Below the pieces are notes generated by a model. That model was given only the letters and a program-made list of their open reading frames with translations, searched no databases and had not been told where the DNA came from. A stretch of 37,821 nt of DNA from Gnetum montanum (taxonomy: Eukaryota > Streptophyta > Gnetopsida > Gnetales > Gnetaceae), in assembly GCA_015680685.1 (NCBI GenBank), contig MNCI01007761.1:80819-118639 (forward strand), written 5' to 3'. Below, piece by piece: positions 21,685-32,522 of this stretch (within the stretch, counting starts at the first letter, position 1; each line of letters starts with the position of its first letter). The translations under genes were made by a program, and so were the position numbers.

Positions 21685-23919
21685 CTATCTCTTCACAATT
21701 CTAGATTCATTTTTTTTTTCAAGTGTTGGAGTAACAATGGATGTTGGCCTTTGCGTAGGATTGAAAGACATTGGTTGTGAAAGGAAGGCTATTGCACTTG
21801 ATTGGCATTGTGCTGGTTTGGATGAGTTAGTAGGTCCATGAGTGTTATGCTTATATGTGGGAACCATCCTAAAGAAAGGGCATTTCTGATATTGTGGTGA
21901 AGATCTACTGGCATTATCATTTCTTTGTATGTTCACAGCACAAGTGGCATTCTTTCATTGATGTTATGATGCTAAATCTTCTTGTGTTGTTGGCTATGAC
22001 ATGTGATGAAGGTGAGCATGAGAATATTGAGGATATGATGGAGGGTAAGAGGTGTGAGGTAATGACCTCATAGAAGATGTTGTGGGTTGATGATATTTGA
22101 GAGAGTGGTAGTAGTGATTTGAGATAGAGGAAGCAAAACTAGTTGGAAAAACATGTTCTTGAATGTAATATTTGGATAGGTATGACTGACAATAAGGGTA
22201 GAGCTAATTTGGTGATGGCCTCCCCTATTACTGTGGGTTTTTCCACCATGGTTTATGATAGTGTTAAGGCTGGAAAGAAGGCCCAGTAGGATAGTACGAT
22301 TGGTTTTTGGATTGTCTATAATTACCTTATGAGAAAGATAATTCCCTAGGCATTTGATTTTGTACAAATCTAGGATTCAAAGAAAAATTCAAATACTCAT
22401 GTATATGTAACATAATTGGGCAATAAACCATCAGATGATCATATAGGTAAATGTCACATCCATCATCTTCTTTGGTGGTTGAGTCTATAGCCTCTTCTTC
22501 TACAACTAGGTTTCCTTTTTGTTTATTAGTGTTACCTATTTCTTAATCCTTTTTCCTCATTTAGTTGTGATCACTTGATTTGTTTTGCATTACTCTCTCC
22601 TCTACAGTTTCTACACAAGTTGTAACTTTCTCATTTATTTATTCCAACATCTTATCTAGCCTTGCTTCAAGCTCATTGATAGACTTGTGTATTAACAAGG
22701 TTTGTTGTGAAATCACCTCATCAAGAGCTATCTCTTTTTCCTAATCATAGATATGAACCCTCTTCTTTTGAAGAGTTAGGTTCTAGTGATATTTCTCAAC
22801 ATTCTCTTGTTTACATAGCTCTCCTTCCTCTTTTGTCACATGCTTAATTAGCCTTTGGATCTGATGGTTTTCCAGTTCATATAATCAACCTTGAGCATAC
22901 CTCCCAAGGGTCTCTCTTGTTTGACTACAAAGCCCATCTATGATGTGTTAAATTTTCTCTTCTTGAGAGAAACTATGGCCTAGACATCTATACAGTAGAG
23001 AATTGTATCTATCTAAGGCCATATCCAAGGGTTCATGTTGTTCTTGTTTCTATCCTTGGACCCATTTCCTTAAGTTGAACACCCTTGCATAGGTTTGGTA
23101 TTTCTCGTTGAAAAGTTCCAATATTGTGGACCATCAATGGATTGGATTCTATTTTAACAATCTATACCACACTTCGACTTTGTCTATTAGTGTCCTAGGA
23201 CAGAGCTTAAGCTTTTGCCACCAACTTTCAATGTTCTATAAGACACAAGCATCATGGAAGGCTTGTAAATTATGTTGTGAATCAAAATTATAGCCTTCCA
23301 CAAATTTAGGAATGTTATTCATATTAAGCCTTTTGATGCAAATTTCCTTTCAATTCCTATGAGGTATTTTAACTACCTCTGTAATCTACATCATGCTCTT
23401 AGTGGCCAACAAGAGTTCACCAACATTAAACATGTCATAGTAAAAATTTCTATTTTCATTTGTATGATTGTGATGATCTTGGCTATGTTCATTTTGATGT
23501 CTTTGATTTTTCCCTTGGTGTTGATTTCTATCCTTATTTCAACCCCATAGTGAACCTTTATCTCTATACCTATGTTCATCTCTGTCAGAACTAGATGTTG
23601 AATAGGAAGAGGAAGATGAGGAACTCAAAGAATCACCATGGCTTTTATAGTTCTCCACATGGTCCCTTGATTTATCTTTTCTAGGTTTTGAGGAGGCCCT
23701 ATGCCTTAAGGCCCTCCCTAATCTAGGACGTACTCCATCTCTTCAAGGATTATCTACCTTAGGTGAATGTAGTCCTTGAGTGTAGTCAGGGTGGTCATGA
23801 ACATATGAAACCCTTGCATGAGGTTGGTCACTCCAATTTTCTTCAATATATATCTCAGTAGTTCTCCAATGAATGTTCTCTTCATACAATGAATTATCAC
23901 TTCCATGTGAAAGAGACAT
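21685..23919 (-). pseudogene. Element B gag (capsid/nucleocapsid-type polyprotein), single frame with point stops
   Basis: From ATG at 23919 one frame runs about 745 codons to a stop at 21685, interrupted only by scattered single stops. The N-terminus is polar and Ser-rich (a run of Ser near 23610, then RDEHRYRDKGS). The capsid domain has NLQAFHDAC, WWQKLKLCPRTL, EVWYRLL, WSTILELFNEKYQTYARV (23280-23050). A Glu-rich coiled coil follows, then a Pro/Tyr/His-rich tail (SYPPSYPQYSHAHLHHMSQ at about 22000). No zinc knuckle was seen. It is colinear with the gag of element A. Most stops are TAG, TAA or TGA where Gln or Trp is expected, as left by C-to-T decay. Confidence 0.8.
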
Positions 23920-24025
23920 TGTTGCTAGTTTATGATGTGTGTGACTTAATATTTTCTAAAAGATAAATCATTAATTCATTTATAGTGATTGTGTATAATA
24001 TAACTAATCTAGATAACTAGCATCA

Positions 24026-24043
24026 TCCTCAACAATGATGCTA
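24026..24043 (-). promoter_or_regulatory. Element B primer binding site (decayed)
   Basis: Minus strand TAGCATCATTGTTGAGGA directly after the 5' LTR. Against the Tat/Athila site TGGCGCCGTTGCCGGGGA it matches 11 of 18 positions, and all seven differences are C-to-T or G-to-A. Confidence 0.65.
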
Positions 24044-24044
24044 A

Positions 24045-24899
24045 TGATGAGTGGCAGGTACCCCATACGTTCAACCATACAAATCACAAGTGTTCATGCA
24101 TGATCTGATCAAATTCCATAGATCAAACTAGTTGTGGCATCTAGATCATTATGTCTTGATCATAGTTTGTTGTCTTCACACTTGGACTAGTGGTAGCTTT
24201 GTCACATATGGTTTAGTCTAGAGTGAGACATATGATTCTTGATGTTGTTTCAGCCTTATGCTACTCCTAAAGATAATAGAGAAATTAATTATTTAATCTA
24301 ATTAATAGTAGAAAGTAAAGTCTAGACAAGCCTACATGTAATAAGTATCTATTGCTAACCTTCCATACATGCCTTGGACTTTGTGCAACTACTGCTGGGA
24401 TTACTAAGCATACCATTACTGGGTGTACCAAACAATAATGCTACTGGGTTACCAAGTAATTACACTTAAGCACTTGCAATTAGTTGTACTCATTCTTCTT
24501 AATGAAAAAATAAATAAAATTCAATAAATGATAAACATTAAGGAAAATACTAAGCATTTAAGTAATTAACAATAATAAAGCTAAGTGGATGCTACAATGA
24601 TGGAAGTAATCTCAATCTTTATTACGAAACATATAACGTGTCCAAGTACTTCACATTCAAATAAGGATGTCATATAATTAGTTAGCACCACAATACGGGC
24701 ATGCACTAGAAACAAACTAAAAAATTTCTCTTCATCTATCTCTAAAATCTATATCCAAACCATGCACCCCAAGTGTTGTATTTATAGGCTAACATGGATA
24801 AAGTGATATCGGATCCCCAACATTAGAGGTTGTGCCTTGATATCAAATACCTGATAACACAGCTCTGATATCAAAGACTAACCAAAACATAACTCATCA
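24045..24899 (-). repeat. Element B 5' LTR
   Basis: Forward ends are TGATGAG...CTCATCA. The TATA box is at 24778-24788 on the minus strand (CCTATAAATAC). GATATC palindromes in U3 are at 24805, 24839 and 24867. Confidence 0.9.
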
Positions 24900-24904
24900 T
24901 TTAT
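24900..24904. repeat. Target site duplication of element B, right copy (TTTAT)
   Basis: Exact repeat of 15540-15544, abutting the right LTR end. Confidence 0.85.
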
Positions 24905-24905
24905 G

Positions 24906-24910
24906 AAGGT
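24906..24910. repeat. Target site duplication of element A, left copy (AAGGT)
   Basis: AAGGT abuts the left LTR end of element A and is repeated exactly at 30962-30966. It lies one base after the element B duplication. Confidence 0.9.
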
Positions 24911-25708
24911 TGATGAGTGATGAGGTATCCCTATGCTCAACCATATGAATACGAGTGTCGACACATGATCTAGTCAAATTTCAAGGACTAAGTGCTTATG
25001 CGACTTTGTGGAACAAGGACAGGTTAGTTAATTGTTGTCTTTCCAAGCTTACTTGTATAGCATGATTGTATGGTTAAGTAAACTTAAGGTACATGATTTT
25101 TATAGTTTTTTATGGTTTTATGTCCTGGTGCTATAAAGGGAGGAGAGAGAGATAACTAAGTAACTAATTTATTTTAACTACTCAACTATGCTTTAACTAG
25201 TCCTAACACCAGCATCCGTTCTCACTTGTTGTACACATCCTGAACTAGTGTAACACTACTAGGATTACCAAACGCTAATCATTACTAGGTTACCAAGTTT
25301 TACACGCATGCTTGAAGTGGTCGTACTGAGTGTGCTTACTTTGGAGAGTTGTAGGGTAAGAGAGAGAACATTAATTAACTAAGGAAAGCATTAAGTAATA
25401 GTAATTAACATTAATTAATCTATTCTAAATGCTACAAGGTTTATCACAAAGTTTTTCTTTATTATTGTACATAAGGTGTGCTTAGGTACACAATGCTCAA
25501 ATAAAGATTTGTTCACTTTATGATGCCTACTACAGGCACACAAAAATAATTCTAACTCTAAGAGGGAGAAAAGGCAAGAGTTTGGGTAAGGGTCTAACTA
25601 ATCTATTGTCAAACCAAGTGCACCTGCCTCTTATTTATAGGCAACAAGGAAAGTCCCAATATCGAATGCCCGATATTGCTTGGAAGGCTCTGATATGCCC
25701 GATATTGC
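24911..25708 (-). repeat. Element A 3' LTR, truncated at its internal edge
   Basis: Colinear with 30122-30961 from the TGATGAGTG end to a GATATTGC at about 25700, after which the RT coding sequence begins. TATA box (minus) at 25630-25641. In the first ~145 bp I count about 26 differences from the other LTR, so the copies are old. Confidence 0.88.
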
Positions 25709-26640
25709 TTGGAAGGTATATCCTTTTTCATTAGTTCAACCAATGGTTTTGCAACCTTTGAAAATTTCTCAATAAAGCATCTGTAATAGCCAGTGTATCC
25801 AAGGAATGACAAAATATCTTTTATAGTTTCATGTTGCCAAGTAATTCCTTAGATAACTTTGATCTTTTTAAGGTTTACCTCTATCCCTGTTTGTGAGATC
25901 TTATGTCCTAGTATAATGCCTTCTTGAACCATTAAATGGCTTTTTTGCTAGTTGAGCCTTAAGTTGGTTTCTACGCATCATTTTAGTACTTTCTCTAACC
26001 GGTCCAAAGCTTAATCAGAGTTCGCTCCATAGGTGGAGAAGCCATCCATGAAGACCTCCATACTATTTCCTATCTACTGCTAGAATATGCTTAAAACTAA
26101 CCATTGAAATGTTGTAGGGGCATTACATAAGCCAAATGGCATCTATTTGTATGCAAATGTTCCCCAAGGATTGGTGAACATAGTCTTGGCTTGGTCTTTT
26201 AGGGCTATCTGGTTGTACCCACTGTACCTATCTAGCAAACTATAGTAGCAATGCCCTACAATGGTGTCTAAGACTTGTTCGACGAATGGCAATAGAAAGT
26301 GGTCTTTGAATGTTGCCATATTCAATAACCTAAAATCTATGCACACCCTCCATTTACCTCCTTTTTGGGCACAATGACTAAGGGACTAACCCATTCACTA
26401 TCAGCAATGGGGTATATGAACCCAGCTTTTAGAAGCTGTTCAATTTCTTCCTTAACCACTTGCTTAAGCTTTGGGTTAAGTTGCCTCTATGGTTCTCTTT
26501 GAGGCTTCATGGAGGGGTAGGTGTAAATTCTATGTTGGCATATCCTAGGATCTATTCCTGTTAATTTAGGATATGACCAAGCAAAGGCTTTCGACTATTT
26601 ATTTATTACCTTCAGCAGTCTCTATTTTCATTGAGGAGAA
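25709..26640 (-). pseudogene. Element A pol: reverse transcriptase domain, broken and 3'-truncated
   Basis: On the minus strand the RT begins with LNPKLKQVVKEEIEQLL and AGFIYPIADSEWVSPLV, then VPKKGGKWRVCIDFRLLN (about 26395-26325). YYSLLDRYSGYNQIAL is motif A; FTNPWGTFAYKQMPFGLCNA is motif B. Motif C reads FMDGFSTYG (26065-26030). The F.DD box has Gly (GCC on the plus strand, 26041-26043) in place of the second catalytic Asp. LGYTGYYRCFIEKFSKVAKP at the end marks the RT/RNase H junction of Ty3/gypsy pol. Two stops lie in the thumb region. The enzyme copied gypsy RNA in virus-like particles; this copy is inactive. RNase H and integrase are absent. Confidence 0.9.
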
Positions 26641-26959
26641 AGCTTAGCATTAATAATTACTGGTTTTCCATTCTTGAGAAACATGTATTCCATATCGATG
26701 GGCAATGGTTTTAACTCAAGGGGCTCCTACTTAAACTTATCAAGAATTTTCAACTTCCCCCAGTTGATATTTCCAATGTTAGGGCTTGGAAGTTGACGAT
26801 GGACTTGCTCTAATGTATCTATGCTATTGATGTAAGTGCAAGTCAAGTTGAACTACTCTCTTGATTAGCTATTAGCCATTGGGTGCCTTCCTATCTTGTG
26901 GCTACCGCATACAAGCATCTTTGTACATTGGTTACTTGTGCACACTGGTTGCATGTGGT

Positions 26960-27461
26960 CAATGTTAAACGTTGTATGAACCAGGACTTCTGCATGCAAT
27001 TGCACCTTGTGTCACTATATGCAATGCATGGAACTTTCTTCTTCTCAATATTTTCAAACACATTTTCCTTAGATATTTCTAGGGAAAGATCACAAATTCC
27101 TAGGCACACGTCAATTGTGCTTAGCCATGCTCTTCCCATTATGATTGGGAAGTCACCCTTACCATTGTTGACCTGAATCACTAGGAAATTGGCTAGATAT
27201 GACCATCTAAAAATAGTGGTAACAATGTCCTGCCAACTCTAGATGAATGTTACTCTTTTTTAGCAGAGGCAGGTTCCAGGCTTTGTACATTTCTTGAGAG
27301 ATTAAGTTGACACCAGAACCTAAATCCAAAAGAGATTTGCATGGCTCATTCCTAGTGATCTGTAGATATATAAGAGGACTCCCAAGATCAGAGAATTTTC
27401 TAGGAAGATGGCCAACTTTTATCCAATTGGTGACAGCATGAGTTAACATGACTATATGCAT
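26960..27461 (-). pseudogene. Element A retropepsin-like protease, frameshifted
   Basis: The upstream part (27461-27207) reads SPLIYLQITRNEPCKSLLDL and GSGVNLISQEMYKAWNLPL. The active-site box is DLGSG where gypsy proteases have D(T/S)G(S/A): Asp and Gly are kept, Thr is Leu. The downstream part (27181 on), in another frame, has GKGDFPIIMGRAWLSTIDV. This is the (F/Y)P(I/L)I(L/M)GR..L block that ends gypsy/Athila proteases. It would cleave the gag-pol polyprotein. A frameshift between the halves breaks it. Confidence 0.8.
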
Positions 27462-27699
27462 TGGGCATGGTGTTTGGTCTTAAGGGAGTTTCAAAGTTTT
27501 GATTGGTAATGAGGCGTCTAAGGGATTAGCTGCTTGTGGTTGCAAGGACTTAGTTGGACTATTGGTTCTAAAGAAAGGTCTTTTCTTCATGCGGTTGTCA
27601 AAACCAATAGTAGATTGAGAGTTAACAACCCTTGTAGCATTACATTACTGTGGCTAGGCAGGGAGCTCACCCTGCATAGTTGGAGTAGGTGGTAATGGA

Positions 27700-29983
27700 G
27701 CTATGGGTGGAAGAGATGTAGCCAGATGAGAAGGATGGCATGTTTGTGGAACATCTCTCCTAGGAGAGGAATTCCTATAATACTCATAGGCTTGGTAGTA
27801 AGGTTGAGGAGTGACGTGACCAATAGAGTCATGTGGAGAGATTGGCTGCTACACGTAATATTCATACGGGTCAAGTTGACGGTAAGGATACTATTGCCAT
27901 GGTGGTGGCATTCCCCATGATTGTGGGTGCTGCCACTATTGATACTGCTCAGTTGGTTGTGGTGGAGTTCCACTTGGATAATATGTTAAGGTTTGGTGAA
28001 ACTATCTTAGGTTACCTTGAGGATAAGGTAACCTTCAGGGTGTTTGCCTTCTATTTAATCATGGGTTGAGTGCATACACCCCAAAATTTTGTAGATGTGA
28101 TATTATAGGGCAACATTCCTTAAGATGGTCATATTGGCATATCTCTCATCCACTATCATTGCCTGTATCTTAATCCACAACCTCCTTGATGACAGCAACT
28201 TTACCCTTACCTTTGTTATGTGCATATTTAGTTTCTCTCTTTTTTCTCTTTTCGCAATCACTACCTTACTCTCTAAACTCCTCTACTATTTTGAGAATAG
28301 TTTGAAATCTATTATCTATGGAGTCCCACATTTGGTCTACCTTTGCTGATACTTCCAATGCCAACTTTTAAAAGATAAAGTTTTCCTATTCACCATCTCT
28401 TTGAGTGGTGACTCTTCTTCATCCTCACAAAATCTTACTCCCTTCTTTCAGAGGGAAGGATCTCTATTATATTCCTCCTCACTCTCTCTTTTCCTTAGCT
28501 CACCTTCCTCTTTAGCAACTTGCTCCAATAATCTCTATACTTGATGGGCCCTAAACTCAAATAGTCTTCCTTGGGCATAAGTTTCAAGGGTTCTTCGTGT
28601 TTCATGCCTAAGCCCATCTACGAGATGGCATAGTTGATCCCTCTGTGAATAACCATGGCCAAGACAACAATGTAATAGTTCATAATATCAGCCCATGGTA
28701 GCATCCAAGGGCTCATGTCCTCCTTGTTTCCACCCTTGGATTTTCTTTTGTAGGTTGGACACTCGGGAGTACGTTTGGTACTTATCGTTGAACAATTCTA
28801 ACATGGTACTCCACCTACGAATGGATTTTGGTTCTAAGGATCGATACCAGCTCTCCGCGTCTTTGACTAGTGTCCATGGGAACAACTTTAGTTTTTTCCA
28901 TTCATTTTCTATGTTTTGTAAGGCACATGCATCATGAAATGCTTGTAAATGATTTTTAGGATTAGCATTGTATCCCCCTTCAAATCATGGGATATTTTTC
29001 ATGTCTAATCTCTTAATCCTATTATCTTTTTGGTGCCTTGTTAGAACTCTAACAGCCTCATTTATGTCTAGCATACTTTGAGTAGTGAGTAGGGGTTCAT
29101 CGTGATCATCCTGTTTGTGGTGTCTATGATGCCTATGTTTTTCCCTACTTTCCCTTCTTCTATGCTGTGATTCTGTAGAATGCCCTCATTCCCTTTCCTA
29201 GCTATTTTAACTATGACTTCCACCTTACCTACCTTTATCCTCATGATCTTTTTCTTTATAACTGTGTCCAAATCCTAAAGGAGAGGGTGAAGGAGATGAT
29301 GAAGGTAAAGAAGAAGGAGAACCATCATCATGGTGGTGCCTGCTACCTTTTCTTTAGTGGTCATGGTCTCGATCATGGTTACAATCAGAATATCCATCTT
29401 TATCATGCGTTCATGTTCTTTTTTTAGACCCTTTGTGTCTGTCAATACCAAAATCTAGGTTATGGATAGTTGAGTGAAGATTCTAATACACAATCCCTTG
29501 ACTAGAGTTAACAGGAGGAACATCATTGTGTGGGAGACTTCCTGAGGTAGGTTCACCACCCTCATTTTCACATATGACATACGAGACATTCTGAGGCAAC
29601 TTCCCTTTCATGGATTCATGACATCTCTCTTGTTGTAAATCCCTTTGATGTTGTGCCTCCATGGGTCGATACTCTCTCGAGTCATGATCATGCACAACAT
29701 ACTTTGCCTATAAGTGTTGCATACCAATTCATGTGAGATCATGAAGGAGCATGCCCAGGACTGAGTGATTGAGAGGTAACACTATGTTACCTTCTAAATC
29801 CTTCCAACGTAGTTGTTCATCCTAGTGGAGAAGAAAGATAAAGTTTGGTATATACTCATCGGAATGAACATATACCATGTGAAACTATTGAGGGACTGGT
29901 AGATTATCACGTGTACTACACCTTTGATTATTCCCTATATCAAACCTAGGTGGTGAAACACTCTCATAAGAAGAAGGAGACAT
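27700..29983 (-). pseudogene. Element A gag polyprotein, broken
   Basis: ATG at 29983 starts MSPSSYESVSPPRFD. The same frame persists with point stops for about 450 codons. It contains a Ser/His-rich stretch (HHHDGSPSSLPSSPSP near 29310). The capsid core is NIENEWKKLKLFPWTLV, ESWYRSLEPKSIRRW, MLELFNDKYQTYSRV (28940-28750). Next is a Glu-rich segment (VAKEEGELRKRESEEEYN), then Pro/Tyr/Gln-rich sequence down to about 27700. Gag forms the virus-like particle. It is homologous to element B gag along its length. Confidence 0.82.
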
Positions 29984-30102
29984 AATTTTCTATTTAGTGT
30001 GCAATACTCTTCATTTCACTATTTGTAAGATAACCAACCCTAAGGGTTCATTCCAACGATATGAAGATTTCCTAAGTTCTAACTAGCGCATAACCAACAA
30101 AG

Positions 30103-30120
30103 TCCCTGGCAACGGCATCA
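30103..30120 (-). promoter_or_regulatory. Element A primer binding site
   Basis: Minus strand TGATGCCGTTGCCAGGGA, one base after the 5' LTR. It differs from the Tat/Athila consensus TGGCGCCGTTGCCGGGGA (tRNA-Asp type) at three positions, all transitions. Confidence 0.85.
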
Positions 30121-30121
30121 A

Positions 30122-30961
30122 TGATGAGTGGCAAGGTGTCCCTACACTCAACCATACAAATACAATCGTCCATGCATGATCTGGTTGAATTCCAAGGACT
30201 AAGTGCTTATGTGCCTTTGTGGAACAAATACAGGTTAGTCAATCATTATCTTTCCAAGCTTACTTATATAGCATGATTGTATGGTTAAGTAAACTTGAGG
30301 TACATGATTTTTATAGTTTTTTATGTTTTTATGTCTTAGTGCTACAAAAGAAGGAGAGAGAGATAACTAAGTAACTAATTTAATTTAACTACTCAACTAT
30401 GCTTTAACTAGTCCTAACATCAACATCCGTTCTCACTTGCCATACACATCCTGAACTAGTGCAACACTACTGGGCTTACCAAATGCTAATCGTTACTAGG
30501 TTACCAAACATTACATGCATGCTCGAAGTGGTCGTACTGAGTGTGCTTACTTAGGAGAGTTGTAGGGTGAGAGAGAGAACATTAATTAACTAAGAAAAAC
30601 ATTAAGTAACAATAATTAACATTAATTAATCTATTCTAAATGCTGCAAGGTTTATCACAAAGTTCGTCTTTATTGCCATACACAAGGTGTGCTCAGGTAC
30701 ACAATGCTTGAATAAAGATCCATCCACTTTATGACTCCTACTGCGGGCACACAGAAATAATTCTAACTCTAAGAGGGAAAAAAGGTAAGAGTTTGGGTAA
30801 GGGTCTAACTAATCTATTGTCAAACCAAGTGCACCTACCTCTTATTTATAGGCAATGAGGCAGGTCCCAATATCGGATGCCCGATATCACTTGGAAGGCT
30901 CTGATATCGCAGACTCGATATTGCTGATGCGATATCATGATCTTGATATCGTAGTTCATCA
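30122..30961 (-). repeat. Element A 5' LTR, complete (840 bp)
   Basis: Forward ends are TGATGAG...TTCATCA. Minus-strand TATA box CCTATAAATAAG at 30841-30852. Upstream of it are four GATATC palindromes (30883, 30903, 30931, 30945) and a GATATT (30917). The transcript would run leftward into gag. Confidence 0.92.
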
Positions 30962-30966
30962 AAGGT
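30962..30966. repeat. Target site duplication of element A, right copy (AAGGT)
   Basis: Exact match to 24906-24910, abutting the LTR end. Confidence 0.9.
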
Positions 30967-31247
30967 TCTAAAGCATCATTTCCCCTTATACATGTCCTTT
31001 CAAATTCAATTTATAGAAGATACTTTAGATTTATTTTTTCAATGGATCTTTGCATAGGTCCACCACTACTATCAAAAGTCATCTTCAAAATATCCTTGTT
31101 GAATTTCTTCTCATCTTCTATTTCGTAGTGACTCTCTTATGGACTTACCTATCTTAATTGAAGCTTTATAGTGTTTAGTCTTCTTACATCTTTCCTTTTA
31201 TCCATTGTGAAATCCTTTGAATTTCACACTAAGTTATAATCTCTTCT
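30967..31247. other. Right half of the A/B target region, likely internal DNA of a copia-like element
   Basis: On the minus strand it follows the primer binding site at 31248-31265. It should be the leader and gag start of that element. A short frame with HYEIEDEKKFNKDI exists but I recognise no gag domain. Confidence 0.35.
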
Positions 31248-31265
31248 ACTAGTTCTTTGATACCA
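31248..31265 (-). promoter_or_regulatory. Primer binding site of a copia-like element (initiator tRNA-Met type)
   Basis: Minus strand TGGTATCAAAGAACTAGT. The first eight bases, TGGTATCA, match the plant copia site TGGTATCAGAGC, and it touches the LTR end AACA with no spacer. Confidence 0.7.
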
Positions 31266-32522
31266 TGTTAAGATTTCGTTATGTTTATATTTCATTATGT
31301 TCATGATACAACATTAGTGCCTCAAGATATTTTACAAGGAGATTCACTTTTCATAACTAACAATAATATCAATATCAAGAAGATGTAAGATCATAGCTTT
31401 CTTCATATTGATGATTGCTCTTTGTAATTCTTGGTAGTTTTGAGTATCATAAGTCTTAATGATTTGGCTACCTACAAATCATCTTATGATGAATAGGGTT
31501 ATGTTGTAATAATTCCATAACTTGATACTTGTTCCTTATTTTTGGTAATTTGTAACATCATCTTTGAGCTTTCTATATCTCCAAGTTCTACCTTGCTAAG
31601 AACTTCTTATGTTTCAGTAATGCTACTCTTTCTAGTCGTGCATCTTCTTTTCATTCGTATTTACTTCTCCATCGTAAGATATAATATATTTATGACTAGG
31701 GTTTGTAACTCAATATATTATGAACTTTAGTACTTGGACTTGGTTCATTGTACTTTATTAAGTTCATCCTAAACTTAACTTCATAAACTTCTCTCATACT
31801 TTATTAAGTCATCACTAACACTAACTTAACTTCACTAAACTTTATGAAATACTTTTTTGTAGCATATTCTTCTTCTCTAGCTACATCATACAATGTTTTC
31901 CTTTGCCTATTACTCATGACAAGTCTTCTAAAAATTTTTCCTATTGGTCAATCTTATGTGGACTAGGCTCTTCTTAGACTCTTTCAATGATCCATAGCTT
32001 GGCCTGTTAGGGACTAGTACCTTATTCATAGCCTATCCCTCTTATAGATGGTCTTCTCTTTCTCCTTAGGAAATTGGACTAGGTTATGAATCTCTCACCT
32101 TGGATCTTCTCTTCCTATTTAGGAAATTGGATCCTTCTTCACTTCTTTTTCTTACAAACAACTTGATAACCTTTATGGTTTCTTGGATCATCATTATGAA
32201 TCTATAGATCATAACAACTTCTTTCTTTTGTTGTACTTCTTGTTGCTAACTTCTTCCAACATATCTATTGTTCCTTGTTCCTTGATATGTTTTTCTTATT
32301 TCTTATACCATCTTTATTCATCGTTGTTCACCTTGTTCCATTGTTGTTCTATATTTCATATTTACTTATTATTCTACACTTATATTACAAAGTGAGAACT
32401 TGCATTCTTTTATACTTCTCAAGGAGTTGCAACAATTTATTGAACCATCACGACTATATAAGTACTAATGAATTAAGTTAAAAACTAATGGTTATGCCTT
32501 AAGTTAAGAGTATATTCTAACA
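31266..32522 (-). mobile_element. Copia-like LTR (1,257 bp), 5' LTR by its primer binding site
   Basis: On the minus strand the segment starts TGTTAGAATATAC and ends GAAATCTTAACA, giving TGTTA...TAACA termini. It is followed at once by a primer binding site. TATA-like boxes on the minus strand lie at about 32454-32463 (TTATATAG) and 32404-32415 (GTATAAAAG). The many open frames inside (for example 31542-31730 and 32183-32481) are T-rich chance frames. The partner LTR was not found; elements A and B interrupt what should be its internal region. Confidence 0.65.

Larger units (their letters stand above)
15545..24899 (-). mobile_element. Element B: complete Ty3/gypsy-type LTR retrotransposon (Tat/Athila-like), gag plus extra ORF, no pol seen
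   Basis: 9,355 bp in minus orientation. It has LTRs of 873 and 855 bp (15545-16417 and 24045-24899), LTR termini TGATGA...TCATCA and a perfect 5-bp duplication TTTAT. The decayed primer binding site is at 24026-24043, a G-rich polypurine tract lies next to the 3' LTR, gag is at 21685-23919, and a second ORF region is at about 16430-19380. No protease, RT or integrase motif was found in the internal 7.6 kb, so it seems non-autonomous. The LTRs differ at many positions, mostly transitions, so insertion is old. Confidence 0.9.
24911..30961 (-). mobile_element. Element A: Tat/Athila-like Ty3/gypsy retrotransposon with internal deletion
   Basis: 6,051 bp in minus orientation, with termini TGATGA...TCATCA and a perfect AAGGT target duplication. 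The order from the right is 5' LTR (30122-30961), primer binding site (30103-30120), gag (from 29983), protease, RT and a 3' LTR lacking its first ~40 bp (24911-25708). RNase H and integrase are missing: the frame jumps from the end of RT straight into the LTR. The intact 5' LTR start against a truncated 3' LTR start shows that the deletion happened after insertion. Confidence 0.92.

Noticed and set aside
31542-32481. Several hydrophobic plus-strand open frames
   Set aside because: They lie inside a copia-like LTR on the T-rich strand; composition explains them.
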